Source: Natronobeatus ordinarius (lineage in GTDB: Archaea > Halobacteriota > Halobacteria > Halobacteriales > Natrialbaceae). Taken from it: a DNA stretch of 64,000 bases. The notes beneath the pieces were generated by a model. That model did no database searches. It was not told where the DNA came from and worked only from the letters and a program-made list of their open reading frames with translations. The stretch is taken from NCBI RefSeq assembly GCF_024362485.1, contig NZ_CP101456.1, positions 3,472,001 through 3,536,000 on the forward strand. Direction: 5' to 3'. The position numbers were made by a program, and so were the translations under genes. Shown here one piece after another: positions 19,501 to 28,500 of the stretch; the stretch's first letter is position 1; each line of letters begins with the position of its first letter.

Positions 19501-20158
19501 ACAGGAAGACGACTGGTTCATCTCTGGACGGGGCGATTCCACCCTGGATGCTGCCGCCGTATTCTGTGTGGAGCTCACGGCGGTTGTAGATCGTGTTCGG
19601 TTCTAGGTCTACGGCGGAAACACCTTCGAGTTGGTCGGCGAGTTCTTTTCCGTCGGGGGTGAGGTGGGTTCGGTCGTTCCTTCGTTCGACGTAGCCGAGA
19701 ATTTGTAGCCACTCGCGGTGTCGTGTTGCGACCCCCGGCGTCTCCATCTGGCACTCCTCGAAGGTGTTCACGAGCACCTCCATGAGGTCCTCGTCAGTTC
19801 TGGGCTCGAGGGCTACCGCACGGAGGATTGTATCGAAGCCTTTGACGGATGTTCGGAGGGCATTGTAGAGGACGATTGGGTCTCGATCCCTGAGATACCA
19901 GCGGCTGATCTGTGTGCAGGTGTATACGTCGTTCTGTCTTTCAATGAGGCCGAGTTCTTCGAGGAAGTTCAGGCGGTCTCCGACTGCACCCGGTGCTGTC
20001 GCATTCGTGTTGGAGATGATCCAGTCGATGACTTCCTCTTGTGGAATCCCTGCGTCGTTCTGCTGTGCAAGGTAGGAGAGTAAATCGGTAAAAACCCCCA
20101 ACCGATCCTCGATGTCACCGTAGAACCGAACGGTAGACATCCGGCGCTCGTTTGTCAT
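16529..20158 (-). CDS. McrB-like AAA+ GTPase with SRA-like and EVE-like DNA-reading domains
   Basis: The frame is open to 20176; the ATG at 20158 fits a leaderless start (TATA about 30 nt upstream). The 1209-residue protein has several modules. They are a winged-helix N-terminus (10-180); a segment at about 195-320 with YGGSIQGGIAPS, VIYTGEGQVGDM and HFFTMEDEGVRYIGQY, matching the ScoMcrA-type SRA domain that reads modified bases; and a PUA/EVE-like stretch at about 390-465 (GDYLLFADRNG, YTIVARVNHATV). A second EVE-like stretch lies at about 680-780 (DYWLTTVEFA, KGDIAFLHSRA, GVIGVGIIGETFE), and the AAA+ motor at about 900-1090 has Walker A GPPGTGKT, Walker B LLVIDELNRAD and MRRFAFVRV. With the overlapping nuclease it forms a modification-dependent restriction system. 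The domain names for 390-465 and 680-780 are inferred from pattern. Confidence 0.85.
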   Translation of the reverse strand: MTNERRMSTVRFYGDIEDRLGVFTDLLSYLAQQNDAGIPQEEVIDWIISNTNATAPGAVGDRLNFLEELGLIERQNDVYTCTQISRWYLRDRDPIVLYNALRTSVKGFDTILRAVALEPRTDEDLMEVLVNTFEECQMETPGVATRHREWLQILGYVERRNDRTHLTPDGKELADQLEGVSAVDLEPNTIYNRRELHTEYGGSIQGGIAPSRDEPVVFLFSGGTGEDHGYQDAIRPDGTVIYTGEGQVGDMEMKRGNGTIRNHLEEGRELHFFTMEDEGVRYIGQYLYAGHFFEELPDSEGNLREGIRFKLSPVDIGSTPISTPKLDTGSNSTNTDLSQFTDPTVYQVPVKTGDGPIRTNFDRTILEGVPREQLEGIYDPPIEHDTLRVWGNQEDEAADEGDYLLFADRNGRRDGEYTIVARVNHATVLDRDRASKFTDAVGWGEVTDEIFPHILFLEPLYEAELNQEEFWATLGFKGWPNDTYSAINFDRTDSSFYDEYDSVEEFINQITGRQLYPDNSDTIPEYDSLEHALEDVRSRLTHAEDEQPWLKNRIGRTVIEDWSDALTGFLPSDEVSPDTAAKLDQIRRVYERLESELEAKADDLGIGTLDAFTPAQTLFLCGVRLIQDELDLSGPLSQPRLNSVLTDSYTTPDERPESSPNVDHPLATQIETTEPTVHKFTAPPDYWLTTVEFASAAFEPDHENRWNTLEKGDIAFLHSRAEPSNTELTNQPSGVIGVGIIGETFEKSDPWWLDEHHGRKEYSMIMSFERLFLTSDIAQIDTTRGTSEKETAELEQELDALTANCLPIEEANQICVAASGTGFPVQSSSGTFRTDDGNIDYDRPTALLDAMADDLTEVSPINPHKPLQSTLPTDILEGLHFEDDLGEKILEQISTALRSGKHILLTGPPGTGKTEIAERVCEHLTESHPYLYSGFEMTTATADWSTFDTVGGYMPSESTEDDNLSFKPGIVLNRLKNTQTGTQANDLLVIDELNRADIDKAFGQLFTLLSGQSVQLPYTVDGNEVELTTYEDVDGTPASNQYVVPNSWRIFATMNAYDKTSLYEMSYAFMRRFAFVRVPAPTLPEATESDDSVEDVIFDYADAWELDITRREAGAVGRVWRTANTAVDERAIGPAIIEDVLRYVSHHPDEDLKYHLTQAVISYIFPQLEGVPKRKTIVRELAAVPDIDTVLLEGAAREMLQVPLSTQNE

Positions 20159-20185
20159 TGTTTCGTAACAGGACACAGGTACTTC

Positions 20186-20193
20186 TTATAAAT
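20186..20193 (-). promoter_or_regulatory. TATA box of the mcrB-like operon
   Basis: ATTTATAA on the minus strand, 28-35 nt before the ATG at 20158, is the normal position for a leaderless haloarchaeal mRNA. This spacing is the main argument for preferring that ATG over the one six codons upstream. Confidence 0.5.
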
Positions 20194-20290
20194 CCTATCA
20201 AGAAGCCCGAAATGGTGTAACGTGAGGATGTTATTCGCGGATACATGCTGTCGATCCGGCTATATCAATGATCTCGTATGTAATGAAAGG

Positions 20291-20297
20291 CTATAAG
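20291..20297 (+). promoter_or_regulatory. TATA box of the BREX operon
   Basis: CTATAAG lies 25-31 nt before the ATG at 20322. It implies that the BREX transcript is leaderless and that the first in-frame ATG codons upstream (20268 and 20283) are not used. Confidence 0.5.
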
Positions 20298-20321
20298 TCT
20301 GCCCTCTATCTCAACAGGTAT

Positions 20322-21167
20322 ATGACTCAACCCTCTGGTGGACGGGAGGCAGTTTTGCCCTCTCTGCAAAAGCGACACCACCCAGAGGAGATCACCATGG
20401 ATCTGACGATGTGTGGTCTCCTCGTCGAGCGGGCGGAAGAGCTCGCTCAGCTTTATCGGGAGAAGGGGAACTGGAACGACGTCAAACAAGCGTGGTTCGA
20501 CGAGCGGCTCTCGAGTCGGAGCACGAGAAACAGCGCGCAGAAACTCTATCGAGTGCTGTCGTCGCGATTGAAGAACGCTCCCTCGAGTCTTCCAAACGCA
20601 AGCGATCTGCCTCTCATCCTAGATGAGTGTACGACGAAGCGCGATAAGGCACAGGTTCTCTTTCTCTACCTCGTTACGGACGATCCGCTTGTCCAATATG
20701 TGGTCCATGCATATGCGAATCGCGTTGCCAGCGGTCGTGACGGCGCGCTCGATTTTTCGAACGAGACGCTCGGTGGCATCCTCGAGGACCTTGAGTACGC
20801 GGACGGGTCTCCGTTCGAGTACGCCGAGTCGACGATGACGCGCTGGTGTGAGGGGTTTCGATCGGTCATGCGTGAAATCGGCGTCATCGAAAATCAGCAG
20901 GCAGTCGCTGGGAAGCCCCCCTCCGTTAGCGACGTGCCCTTGCTCGTTGCGATGGGGTACTCGTACTCCGCCGACAGCGACGAGGAGCGGTGGTTCGATA
21001 CGCCGATCGGATTGCTCTATCTCTTTCAGCCCGAAGATCGCTGGCTCGAACTCTTCGATCGGGTAGCTGCGACGGAGACGTGGGAGTTCGTCGAACTCCA
21101 CGGCGAACTCCGTCTCTCGCCGAACGATGGCCCGTACGCGTGGGTCGATAACGGAGGTGTCGCGTGA
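20322..21167 (+). CDS. BrxA-like protein (DUF1819 type), first gene of the BREX operon
   Basis: The start at 20322 (MTQPSGGREAVLPSL) is chosen from the TATA spacing; 281 residues. It shows the BrxA pattern: a first helix pair with KGNWNDVKQAWFDERL, an arginine-rich turn SSRSTRNSAQKLYRVLSSRL, a middle helix DKAQVLFLYLVTDDPLVQYVV, and a second winged helix ending MTRWCEGFRSVMREIGVIE. BrxA proteins bind DNA and are core parts of several BREX types; no catalytic residues are known. The last codons overlap the BrxC-1 start (TGATG). In type 5 BREX the protein in this position may carry a different family name, so I leave the symbol empty. Confidence 0.75.
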   Translation: MTQPSGGREAVLPSLQKRHHPEEITMDLTMCGLLVERAEELAQLYREKGNWNDVKQAWFDERLSSRSTRNSAQKLYRVLSSRLKNAPSSLPNASDLPLILDECTTKRDKAQVLFLYLVTDDPLVQYVVHAYANRVASGRDGALDFSNETLGGILEDLEYADGSPFEYAESTMTRWCEGFRSVMREIGVIENQQAVAGKPPSVSDVPLLVAMGYSYSADSDEERWFDTPIGLLYLFQPEDRWLELFDRVAATETWEFVELHGELRLSPNDGPYAWVDNGGVA

Positions 21168-24100
21168 TGCGACGGACCGAAACGACGGTGGATTCGGCGT
21201 GGTTCCCCACACTCGACACTCACTTCGAAGAATCGGTTCGGATCGACCGCAAGGACCTCGAGCGTGACGAACACGATCATCGCACGGAGGTCGTCGAGTC
21301 GTACCACCTGACGAGTGACTCGCGCCGATTTCTCGAGGATTTCATCGATCGCCTTCTCGGCGAGGCAGACGACATGCGGACGGGGTCGAACTACTGGCTC
21401 TACGGCTACTATGGTAGTGGGAAGAGCCACTTGCTGGCCGTCCTCGATGCGTTGATGGACTCAGTTTGGCTGGAGGGTGAATACGAGACTGTCTGGGACG
21501 CGCTCGTTCCCGACGCTGCCGTCGTCGACGAAGACGACTACGACTTCGAAACCCTGCGCGAGAAGTGGGGGGCGGTCCACGAAACGTACCACGTTATCCC
21601 CGTCTCGATCAATCTCCTGAAATACCAGGGGCAGAAACAGCGCAGTTTCAGCGAGATTGTTCTCAAACACGCCCACCAGAATTCGGAGCTCACCGGCGTC
21701 GAAGACGACCTCTCGAGCGGCCTCTCCTCGCAGATCGACGTCGCGTACTTCGAAGACTGGTATCGGACGACCGAGAAGTGGCCCGAACGCCACGAACGTG
21801 CGGAAACTACGCTCGAGGACATCACGGAGGGTTCGACAGCGTACGGTTGGCAGACAGAGACGCTTTGGACCGACATCCAGCAGTACGAGGCGTTGGGCGG
21901 CGTCGTCCTTCCGGAGCTGTTCGAGGACGTGACCGGGACTGAAGACGGCTACAGCGACCTACAGCCGTCAGACATCGATCCCGAAGCGGTCGTCCGCCGA
22001 CTCGAGGAGCTCCGCGCCGCTCGCGAGGCCGATCTCGGAAAACCGGTGAAACTCGTCCTGTTGCTCGACGAAGTGAGTCTCTTCATCGGGACGGACTTCG
22101 AGCGCCTCACCGAACTGCAGACGCTCGCGGAGAACGTAGACGAGATCGCCGACGGCGACGTTCAGCTGGTCGCGACCGCCCAGGCGAAGATCGAGGATGT
22201 CCAGCCGAAGTTCGCGGCACACGGCGCCGATTTCAGCATCGTCAAAGACCGGTTCCCGCATCGGTACCAGCTTCCGAGCAAACACGTCGGTGACATTGCC
22301 AAGCGCCGGCTCTTACAGAAGACCGAAGACGGCGAGCGTGACGTACGCAAACTTCTCGAGGACGCTGACGTCAAGCCGGCCGAGTCGCTCGTGTTCAACG
22401 AAATCAAACAGAACACGAAACCGCCACTCGACGCCATCGACCACGAGGAACTCGTCGAGTTCTACCCGTTTCTCCCCTATCATCCGCCGTTGTTCCTCGA
22501 AATTCTGTTCAATCTCCGCCGGGACGCACCTGATCCCGCGAAGTCGATCTTCTCGGGGACCGCACGGGCGATTCTCGCGCTCATGCATGGTCTCCTCGAG
22601 AGGTGGGAGCGAGAGGCCGAAGAAGACGAGATCATCTCACTGATCGACTTCTACAAACTGATCAAACCCGAACTTCGAGATATTCTCGAGACGGAGATGC
22701 AGGTCATCGAAGGGACAGGAACGGGAGCGGAGAAAATCCCGGGAATCGCAGACGAAGTCGGTGACGAAGAGAGTCCGCTCACCGAATTCGACCTCGAGGT
22801 TGCGAAGGCGATCCTGCTGTTACGACACGTCCACGACATCGTCCCACTCAACGAGGGGAACATTGCGGTCGCGGTGATGTCCGATCTCAACGGACGTTCC
22901 TGGATCAGTACGACCAACCGCGTGGAAGAGTCGCTCGATCGCCTCAAAAAGTACGTCCGACCGGTTCGGGAGGAAGGAAAAGCCCGGTACCGGTTCGCGA
23001 CCATAGAGGAGCGCCAAATCTACGAGGATGCGGAAGAACACGAGACGAATCCCGACTGGGATCGCATCCTGCAGACGCTCGACGAACACCTCTGGGACCG
23101 CATCGTTCAGGACCTCTCGTTGCCCGAATCCGCACCGTACGGGGATTCCGGTGACGAGTATCCGGTCACGTACTCTTTCAGCGTCGACGAAATGGGCTTC
23201 GAGACGGCACTCGAGCGGGAAAGTGGGCTGGAGATCGACGTCGTCGTCCAGGGCCTCCGGCCGGGAGCGACGACGGGAGTTACCGAAGAGGAGACGCTGT
23301 TCTGGTCGATCGACACTGACGGCCTCGAGGAACTGCGAAAACGCCTCATCGAGTGGTGGGCGCTGCGTGACGCCATCGCGATGCGTGATGCCCCACCGGC
23401 CGTCGAACACGATCTCGAGGAGCGGGCGACGGCAGTCCGTCGTAAGATCGTCAGTGCGATGCAGAAAGGCTCGTTCGCGGTGGAAGCCCGGACGGAGATC
23501 CGTGGGCTGTCGAAGGCAGTCCGGATCGCGATCGACGCCGCCTATCCCGACGACTTCCACCCGGTGATGCTCCAGGTCGACGACGACCGGTTGCTGGAGT
23601 TACGCGAACTGTCCGCCGAGGACCCGCTTCCGGAGTGGGCGCGGACGATTCAGGTCCCCTCGTCGAACGGGATGGGTGACCGAGGGAAGAAGACCATCCA
23701 GAACAACGTGCTGGTGCTCGCGGGGCGACAGTTGAAAGACCGAGAGGATGGCCTCCACTTGAACACCGTCCTCGACGGCATCGTCGAAGAAAAGCCGTTC
23801 TACGACGAGACGCGGCCTGCCCTCCGGGCGATTCTCTGGGGCTTCTGTCGCGCCGGCCGGTTCTTGCCGGTCGACGAGGACGGGAACGCCGTAGAGAACG
23901 ACGCTATCCTCGATCCGGATCGAGCGTCCACAACGCGGCTGAAACTCCTCACCGTTCCAAACATCGGGAAGACACTCGAGGAGTACGAGTTCAAACAGAC
24001 GACAGAGACGGTACAGGAGGGGCTGATCAACATCCGAGAGGCGAACCGCCGTCTCCGGTCGAAGCTCACCGGCCTCCGGGAAGACGTGCAGTTGATGGCA

Positions 24101-24952
24101 GACGCGGACGTCCACGCCGACGCCGTCACGGCGCTTCTCTCGTCGTTCGCCGACGAACTGGCCGACCGAATCGATGGTACGGAAGTGCGGCTGTCGGCCA
24201 TTAACGCACAGGACGACCAGCTGGTCGACGCGATCGAACGAACGGACGAGACGGAACAGTGGTTCGAGGAAGTCGTGGACGTCTGGGAGCGCCGGCGGTC
24301 GTCGATCTATCAGCTCGATGCCGTCCTCACTGTCGGTGCAGAACGGTTCGACTGGGTATCCAGTGAGACGCTGTCGTCACTCGACGACCGTCGTGACGCG
24401 GTTGCAGCCTTTGACGGCCCCTGGTGGACGACTGACGGCTGGAGTACGTTCTCCTCGGAACTCGTCCCAGACCTCACGGCCGACCTCGAGGCATGCTGGG
24501 AGACGTTCGTCGACGATCAAGGGCTCCGCTCACTCGTCAGTGACGTCGACGAGCATCCCTGGGTCATCCCCTCGACCGAATTACCGGCGGGCGTTCACAG
24601 GACGTTCGAACGGGAACTCATTGCACCGTTACGAGCACTGGGTGGCTGGTACGAGACACTCGATCGAGCGATCGGGGCGCTCTCGGCGGGTGATCCCGAT
24701 GCCCTCGTCGACGCCGCCGATAGCGTGTCCGAGCTGGAACCGCTCGCGGCGCACGTCGTTATCGACATCGACGACCTCGAGGCACGGTTCGACCGGCTGT
24801 CTGCGATCGTTGGCGATCGGACGTTCGCGGACGTCGACCACGTCGGCCTCGTGCCGGACGATCGGCAAGCACTCGATCGGCGGCTCCAGCGGCTGGTCGA
24901 AACGCAGGACCTCGATCTCGTCGAGATCGACGAAGGGGTGATCGTCCGATGA
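21167..24952 (+). CDS. brxC: BrxC/PglY-type ATPase, first copy
   Basis: A GTG at 21164 is directly followed by the ATG used here (TGATG with the previous stop). The roughly 1260-residue protein begins with a P-loop ATPase: Walker A LYGYYGSGKSHLL at about residue 80 and Walker B KLVLLLDEVSLFIG near 295. A long helical region with a winged-helix-like part follows. This is the DUF499-type architecture of BrxC/PglY, the large ATPase essential to BREX. It differs clearly from the second copy 4 kb downstream (Walker A HATFGSGKTHLL), so the two are not a recent duplication. Its stop overlaps brxB by 4 nt. Confidence 0.9.
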   Translation: MRRTETTVDSAWFPTLDTHFEESVRIDRKDLERDEHDHRTEVVESYHLTSDSRRFLEDFIDRLLGEADDMRTGSNYWLYGYYGSGKSHLLAVLDALMDSVWLEGEYETVWDALVPDAAVVDEDDYDFETLREKWGAVHETYHVIPVSINLLKYQGQKQRSFSEIVLKHAHQNSELTGVEDDLSSGLSSQIDVAYFEDWYRTTEKWPERHERAETTLEDITEGSTAYGWQTETLWTDIQQYEALGGVVLPELFEDVTGTEDGYSDLQPSDIDPEAVVRRLEELRAAREADLGKPVKLVLLLDEVSLFIGTDFERLTELQTLAENVDEIADGDVQLVATAQAKIEDVQPKFAAHGADFSIVKDRFPHRYQLPSKHVGDIAKRRLLQKTEDGERDVRKLLEDADVKPAESLVFNEIKQNTKPPLDAIDHEELVEFYPFLPYHPPLFLEILFNLRRDAPDPAKSIFSGTARAILALMHGLLERWEREAEEDEIISLIDFYKLIKPELRDILETEMQVIEGTGTGAEKIPGIADEVGDEESPLTEFDLEVAKAILLLRHVHDIVPLNEGNIAVAVMSDLNGRSWISTTNRVEESLDRLKKYVRPVREEGKARYRFATIEERQIYEDAEEHETNPDWDRILQTLDEHLWDRIVQDLSLPESAPYGDSGDEYPVTYSFSVDEMGFETALERESGLEIDVVVQGLRPGATTGVTEEETLFWSIDTDGLEELRKRLIEWWALRDAIAMRDAPPAVEHDLEERATAVRRKIVSAMQKGSFAVEARTEIRGLSKAVRIAIDAAYPDDFHPVMLQVDDDRLLELRELSAEDPLPEWARTIQVPSSNGMGDRGKKTIQNNVLVLAGRQLKDREDGLHLNTVLDGIVEEKPFYDETRPALRAILWGFCRAGRFLPVDEDGNAVENDAILDPDRASTTRLKLLTVPNIGKTLEEYEFKQTTETVQEGLINIREANRRLRSKLTGLREDVQLMADADVHADAVTALLSSFADELADRIDGTEVRLSAINAQDDQLVDAIERTDETEQWFEEVVDVWERRRSSIYQLDAVLTVGAERFDWVSSETLSSLDDRRDAVAAFDGPWWTTDGWSTFSSELVPDLTADLEACWETFVDDQGLRSLVSDVDEHPWVIPSTELPAGVHRTFERELIAPLRALGGWYETLDRAIGALSAGDPDALVDAADSVSELEPLAAHVVIDIDDLEARFDRLSAIVGDRTFADVDHVGLVPDDRQALDRRLQRLVETQDLDLVEIDEGVIVR

Positions 24953-25548
24953 CCGAAGACAGCGACTCGCCGTACCGAGCGTTCAAAGAGAAGCTGTGTA
25001 CGTTCGCCGACGGCCAGCACGGAATCCGAAACCCGTTCGTCATCGCCGCCGTCGATCCCGCCCTCGAACACGAGGTGGTCGCGCGGCTGGAACGGTGGGC
25101 ACGGGGGGAGGGAGAGGAACCGCCGTCGATCCCGGACGACGTGACCGTCCAACCCATTTGGCTCGACGAACTGTTCCCACGAACGGACGTGTTCAAGCTC
25201 CTGCTGGATCTCGGCGACGAGACGGAACCAGCGAGTATCGAAGGGACGATGCAGGATCGACTCGCCGATGAACTCGTCCAGGTGATGGTCAGCGACGTGA
25301 TCGACAGGGAGGCCCTTGAGTCGCCCAACCACGTCGTATTGCTCCTCAACCTCGGGAGTCTGTACCCGTTCACGCGGGCGTCCGAACTGCTCGACGAACT
25401 CGATCGGCGTAACGTCAAGTCGACGATCGGCATTCCGTTCCCAGGTGAGGTCGTCGGCGGGAAGTTGAACTTCTTCGGTGGCGACTCGCGCCACTACTAT
25501 CCGGCCCACCAGATCGACGGCAAGATTCAGGAGGTGCATCTCCCATGA
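24949..25548 (+). CDS. brxB: BrxB (DUF1788)
   Basis: The 199-residue protein has the DUF1788 pattern: an RNPFVIAAVDPALEHEV strand-helix start, the central VVLLLNLGSLYPFTRASELLDEL strand and helix, and the closing STIGIPFPGEV. It is the small BrxB component found next to BrxC in several BREX types; its biochemical role is not known. It is enclosed by two BrxC genes and overlaps both by 4 nt, an arrangement typical of the haloarchaeal type 5 locus. Confidence 0.9.
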   Translation: MTEDSDSPYRAFKEKLCTFADGQHGIRNPFVIAAVDPALEHEVVARLERWARGEGEEPPSIPDDVTVQPIWLDELFPRTDVFKLLLDLGDETEPASIEGTMQDRLADELVQVMVSDVIDREALESPNHVVLLLNLGSLYPFTRASELLDELDRRNVKSTIGIPFPGEVVGGKLNFFGGDSRHYYPAHQIDGKIQEVHLP

Positions 25549-28500
25549 TGATCGGCGCACTCTTTCACAGCGATCCGACGCGACAGCTCGAGGAGGTACA
25601 GAAGGTAAACGCTCGCGACCGGGCCGAAACCGACGTCCGGGAGTTCCATGAGACCGAGAGCGCGAAACGTGCGCTCACCGAACTCGGTGACGTCGTTCGG
25701 ACCTATCCCGACGAGGAGCCGCGATTTCTCTACTTCCACGCGACGTTCGGCTCGGGGAAAACACACCTCCTGAAACTCATCGGGCTCGTTGTCGATGGCG
25801 AGTCGGAACTTGCTCCCCTCGGGGAGCGACTCGCCACGAAGTGGCCGGGATTCGATTCGCTGCGCCATGCGGTCGAGGACTCCCACGTCGATCGGCTCAA
25901 GCCAGTGTTCCTCAACCTGCTCGATCGTGACGCGTCGAAGGAACCGCCGCTGCCGTTCCTGCTCTACGAGGCGATCGCCCGCGAACTCGGCTATCCCACG
26001 GACCCGAACTGGCTGCTCGAGTGGGCCTGGACGGTCGATTCGGAATACGACGGAGTCTGGGACGCGCTCACCGAGTTCGAACACGACGGGCGGACCTTTG
26101 CGGACGTCCTCGAGGAGCGGGCGTACCTCCGGACGTGGCTCTACGAGGCACTGCCCGCACTGGCGGAAACGACCGGGACCGATCTCGAGACGGCAGCGGG
26201 GGTCAAAGCGTCCATTGAGGCGGCCGAAGCGGAAGTCGACCCCGAGTCGTTCGGTCCCGACGACTTAGTGGAGCGCGTCGAGACGGCGACGGCGGCGTTG
26301 AACGAGGACGGGACGCGAACCGAACTCCTGCTGGGGCTGGACGAGGTCGCGCTGTTCGTCGGCGACAGTCGCCACCGGTATCGGGAGTTCGAAGAGACCA
26401 TGGAGGCCCTCCAGCACGGCCCAAACCCGGTAGTCGTCACGACCGGTCAGTACTCCCTCCCCGAGACCAGGAAGAACCTCATCGGCGAATCGGACGCGGA
26501 TCACTGGACGACCAGGCAGGTGCTCCTCGAGGGGACCGACACGGAGATCATCGTCAGGAAACGCTGGCTGCAGAAGCGTACCGAGGGATCGGAGTTTACG
26601 GAGTCGCTGCTTTCCTCAGTGTCCGACCTCTCGCTCGAGACGTACGAGGAGGTGACGAGTGCAGACCCCGACCCCGTCGAGTCCTACCCGTTCCGCGAGT
26701 ACGACCTGACGTTGCTCCGGCGGGTGATGCAGGAGCTGATCACCCAGGGTCGACAGACCGACCACGAGTACATCCAGGGACGGGCGTTGCTCGTCCTCGT
26801 CCGGTCGCTGTTCACCAAGTTCGACTGGGCACGGACCGAGGCCGGCGCGCTCGTCACGTGGGACCAGCTGTTCGACTTGCTCGTCGAGGAGACGACGTAC
26901 GTCCCGCTGTGGGTCCAGGAGATGATCGACAACACGCTGGTACCGACGTTCGGCGACGAGGAGGCCCGGGAAGTGCGCGTCTCGAAGGCGCTCTACCTGC
27001 TGAACCAGGCGCCCGCAGTTCCGGCGACGCCCGAGAACCTCGGCCGGCTGCTGGTCGACGACGTCGAGGCGTCGGTCGAGGAGGTCATCGCGGAGACCCA
27101 GGACGCACTCGAGACGCTCGTCGACAAGCGGAAGGTGCTCACCGAGACCAACGATCACGGCGACGAGGAGTATACGCTCGTCTCCGAAGACCAGGAGAGT
27201 GTCCTCAGTCGCGCCCAGACGAAAGCCGAGGAGATCTCGCCCCACCAGCTGTCGGCGTGGCTCGAGACGCGCTTCCGGGAGACTGACGACTTCTTCCGCA
27301 GCGACGGGACCCGCCACGAGATCGACGTCGGCGACGAACGCCTCGTCCCGCTGCGATACGAGTACTCCGTCCTCGATCCCGTCAACCGAGCGCCCACGAG
27401 CGAGTACGACGCGGTCTGCGTGCGCGTGCTGGCCGACGAGGAAGACGTCCTCACCGAGGGAGTCGAGACCTGGCAATCGGTCAACGAGGGACGAACCGGC
27501 GGCGAGCACGTCCTGATCGCCATCGAGGTTCCGGGGGCGATGCTCGACCGGATCCGCAACGTCATGGGAATGCGCCAGGCGCTCGACGAGGAGGTGGAAT
27601 CGTACGACGAACTCGAGCGCGAACTCCGGACCGACGAGCGCCGCCTCGAGGCCTCGGTGAGCGGGGTCCTCGAGGGAGCGGACGTCTACACCGTCGCGGG
27701 TCGCGAAGGGTCACGGCCGGAGATCCTAGAGCGGGTGATCGCGGACGAGGTTCGGTCGGTCTTCGGCTCCTCGCGGAAGGTGCTCTCGCGGTCGCTCGTC
27801 GAGGTCGAAGACGCGAAGGCGATGGCCGCGTTCTTCCGCGGGAGTGGCGAGTGGCCGCTGTCGGCAACCGACGCCGAGTTGCTCGGCGTCGACACGGAGA
27901 CAGCCGAACTCACAGACGACGGGTGGTGTCGGTCATTCGTCGAGGAGCACGAACCGCAGCCGATCGACGTCGAGACGCTACTTCGACGGACGGAGACCGC
28001 CAAGGGGGCCTATCGCGGGACGCCCCAGGAGTCCATCGCGGCGTTGCTCATCACCCTCGCAACGTCGAACGAGAACGTCGGGCTCAAGCGTGACGTCGAG
28101 TACGTGACCGACCCCGCGGCGATCGGTCGAGCGGTTCGGACGAAAGGCGGGCTGACGTCGCTGCAGGTGCGCTTCGACGTCGAGATCGTCGACCGAAAGC
28201 AGGTCCGGACGTTCATCGAGACGCTCCTCGAGCGCGAGCCCGCCGGCGAAGGAGTCGACGAGTGGCTCGCCGACCTCGAGGCGTGGGTCGACGAGAACCG
28301 CGCGTCGATCAAACGGACGCTGAAGGAGGCCCGCAAGGAGTTCGACGCGTCTCTCGAGACGCTTTCTGCGACGCTCGAGCCGGCGTTCGAGGGCGAGGGC
28401 CTCACCACGTCGGACCTGGGCGGCGACCGGCGCCTCGAGACGCTCATCGAGGAGGCCGAGACGTTCGCCGCCGCCCGCGAGCTGTTCGAGGGCGGGTCGG

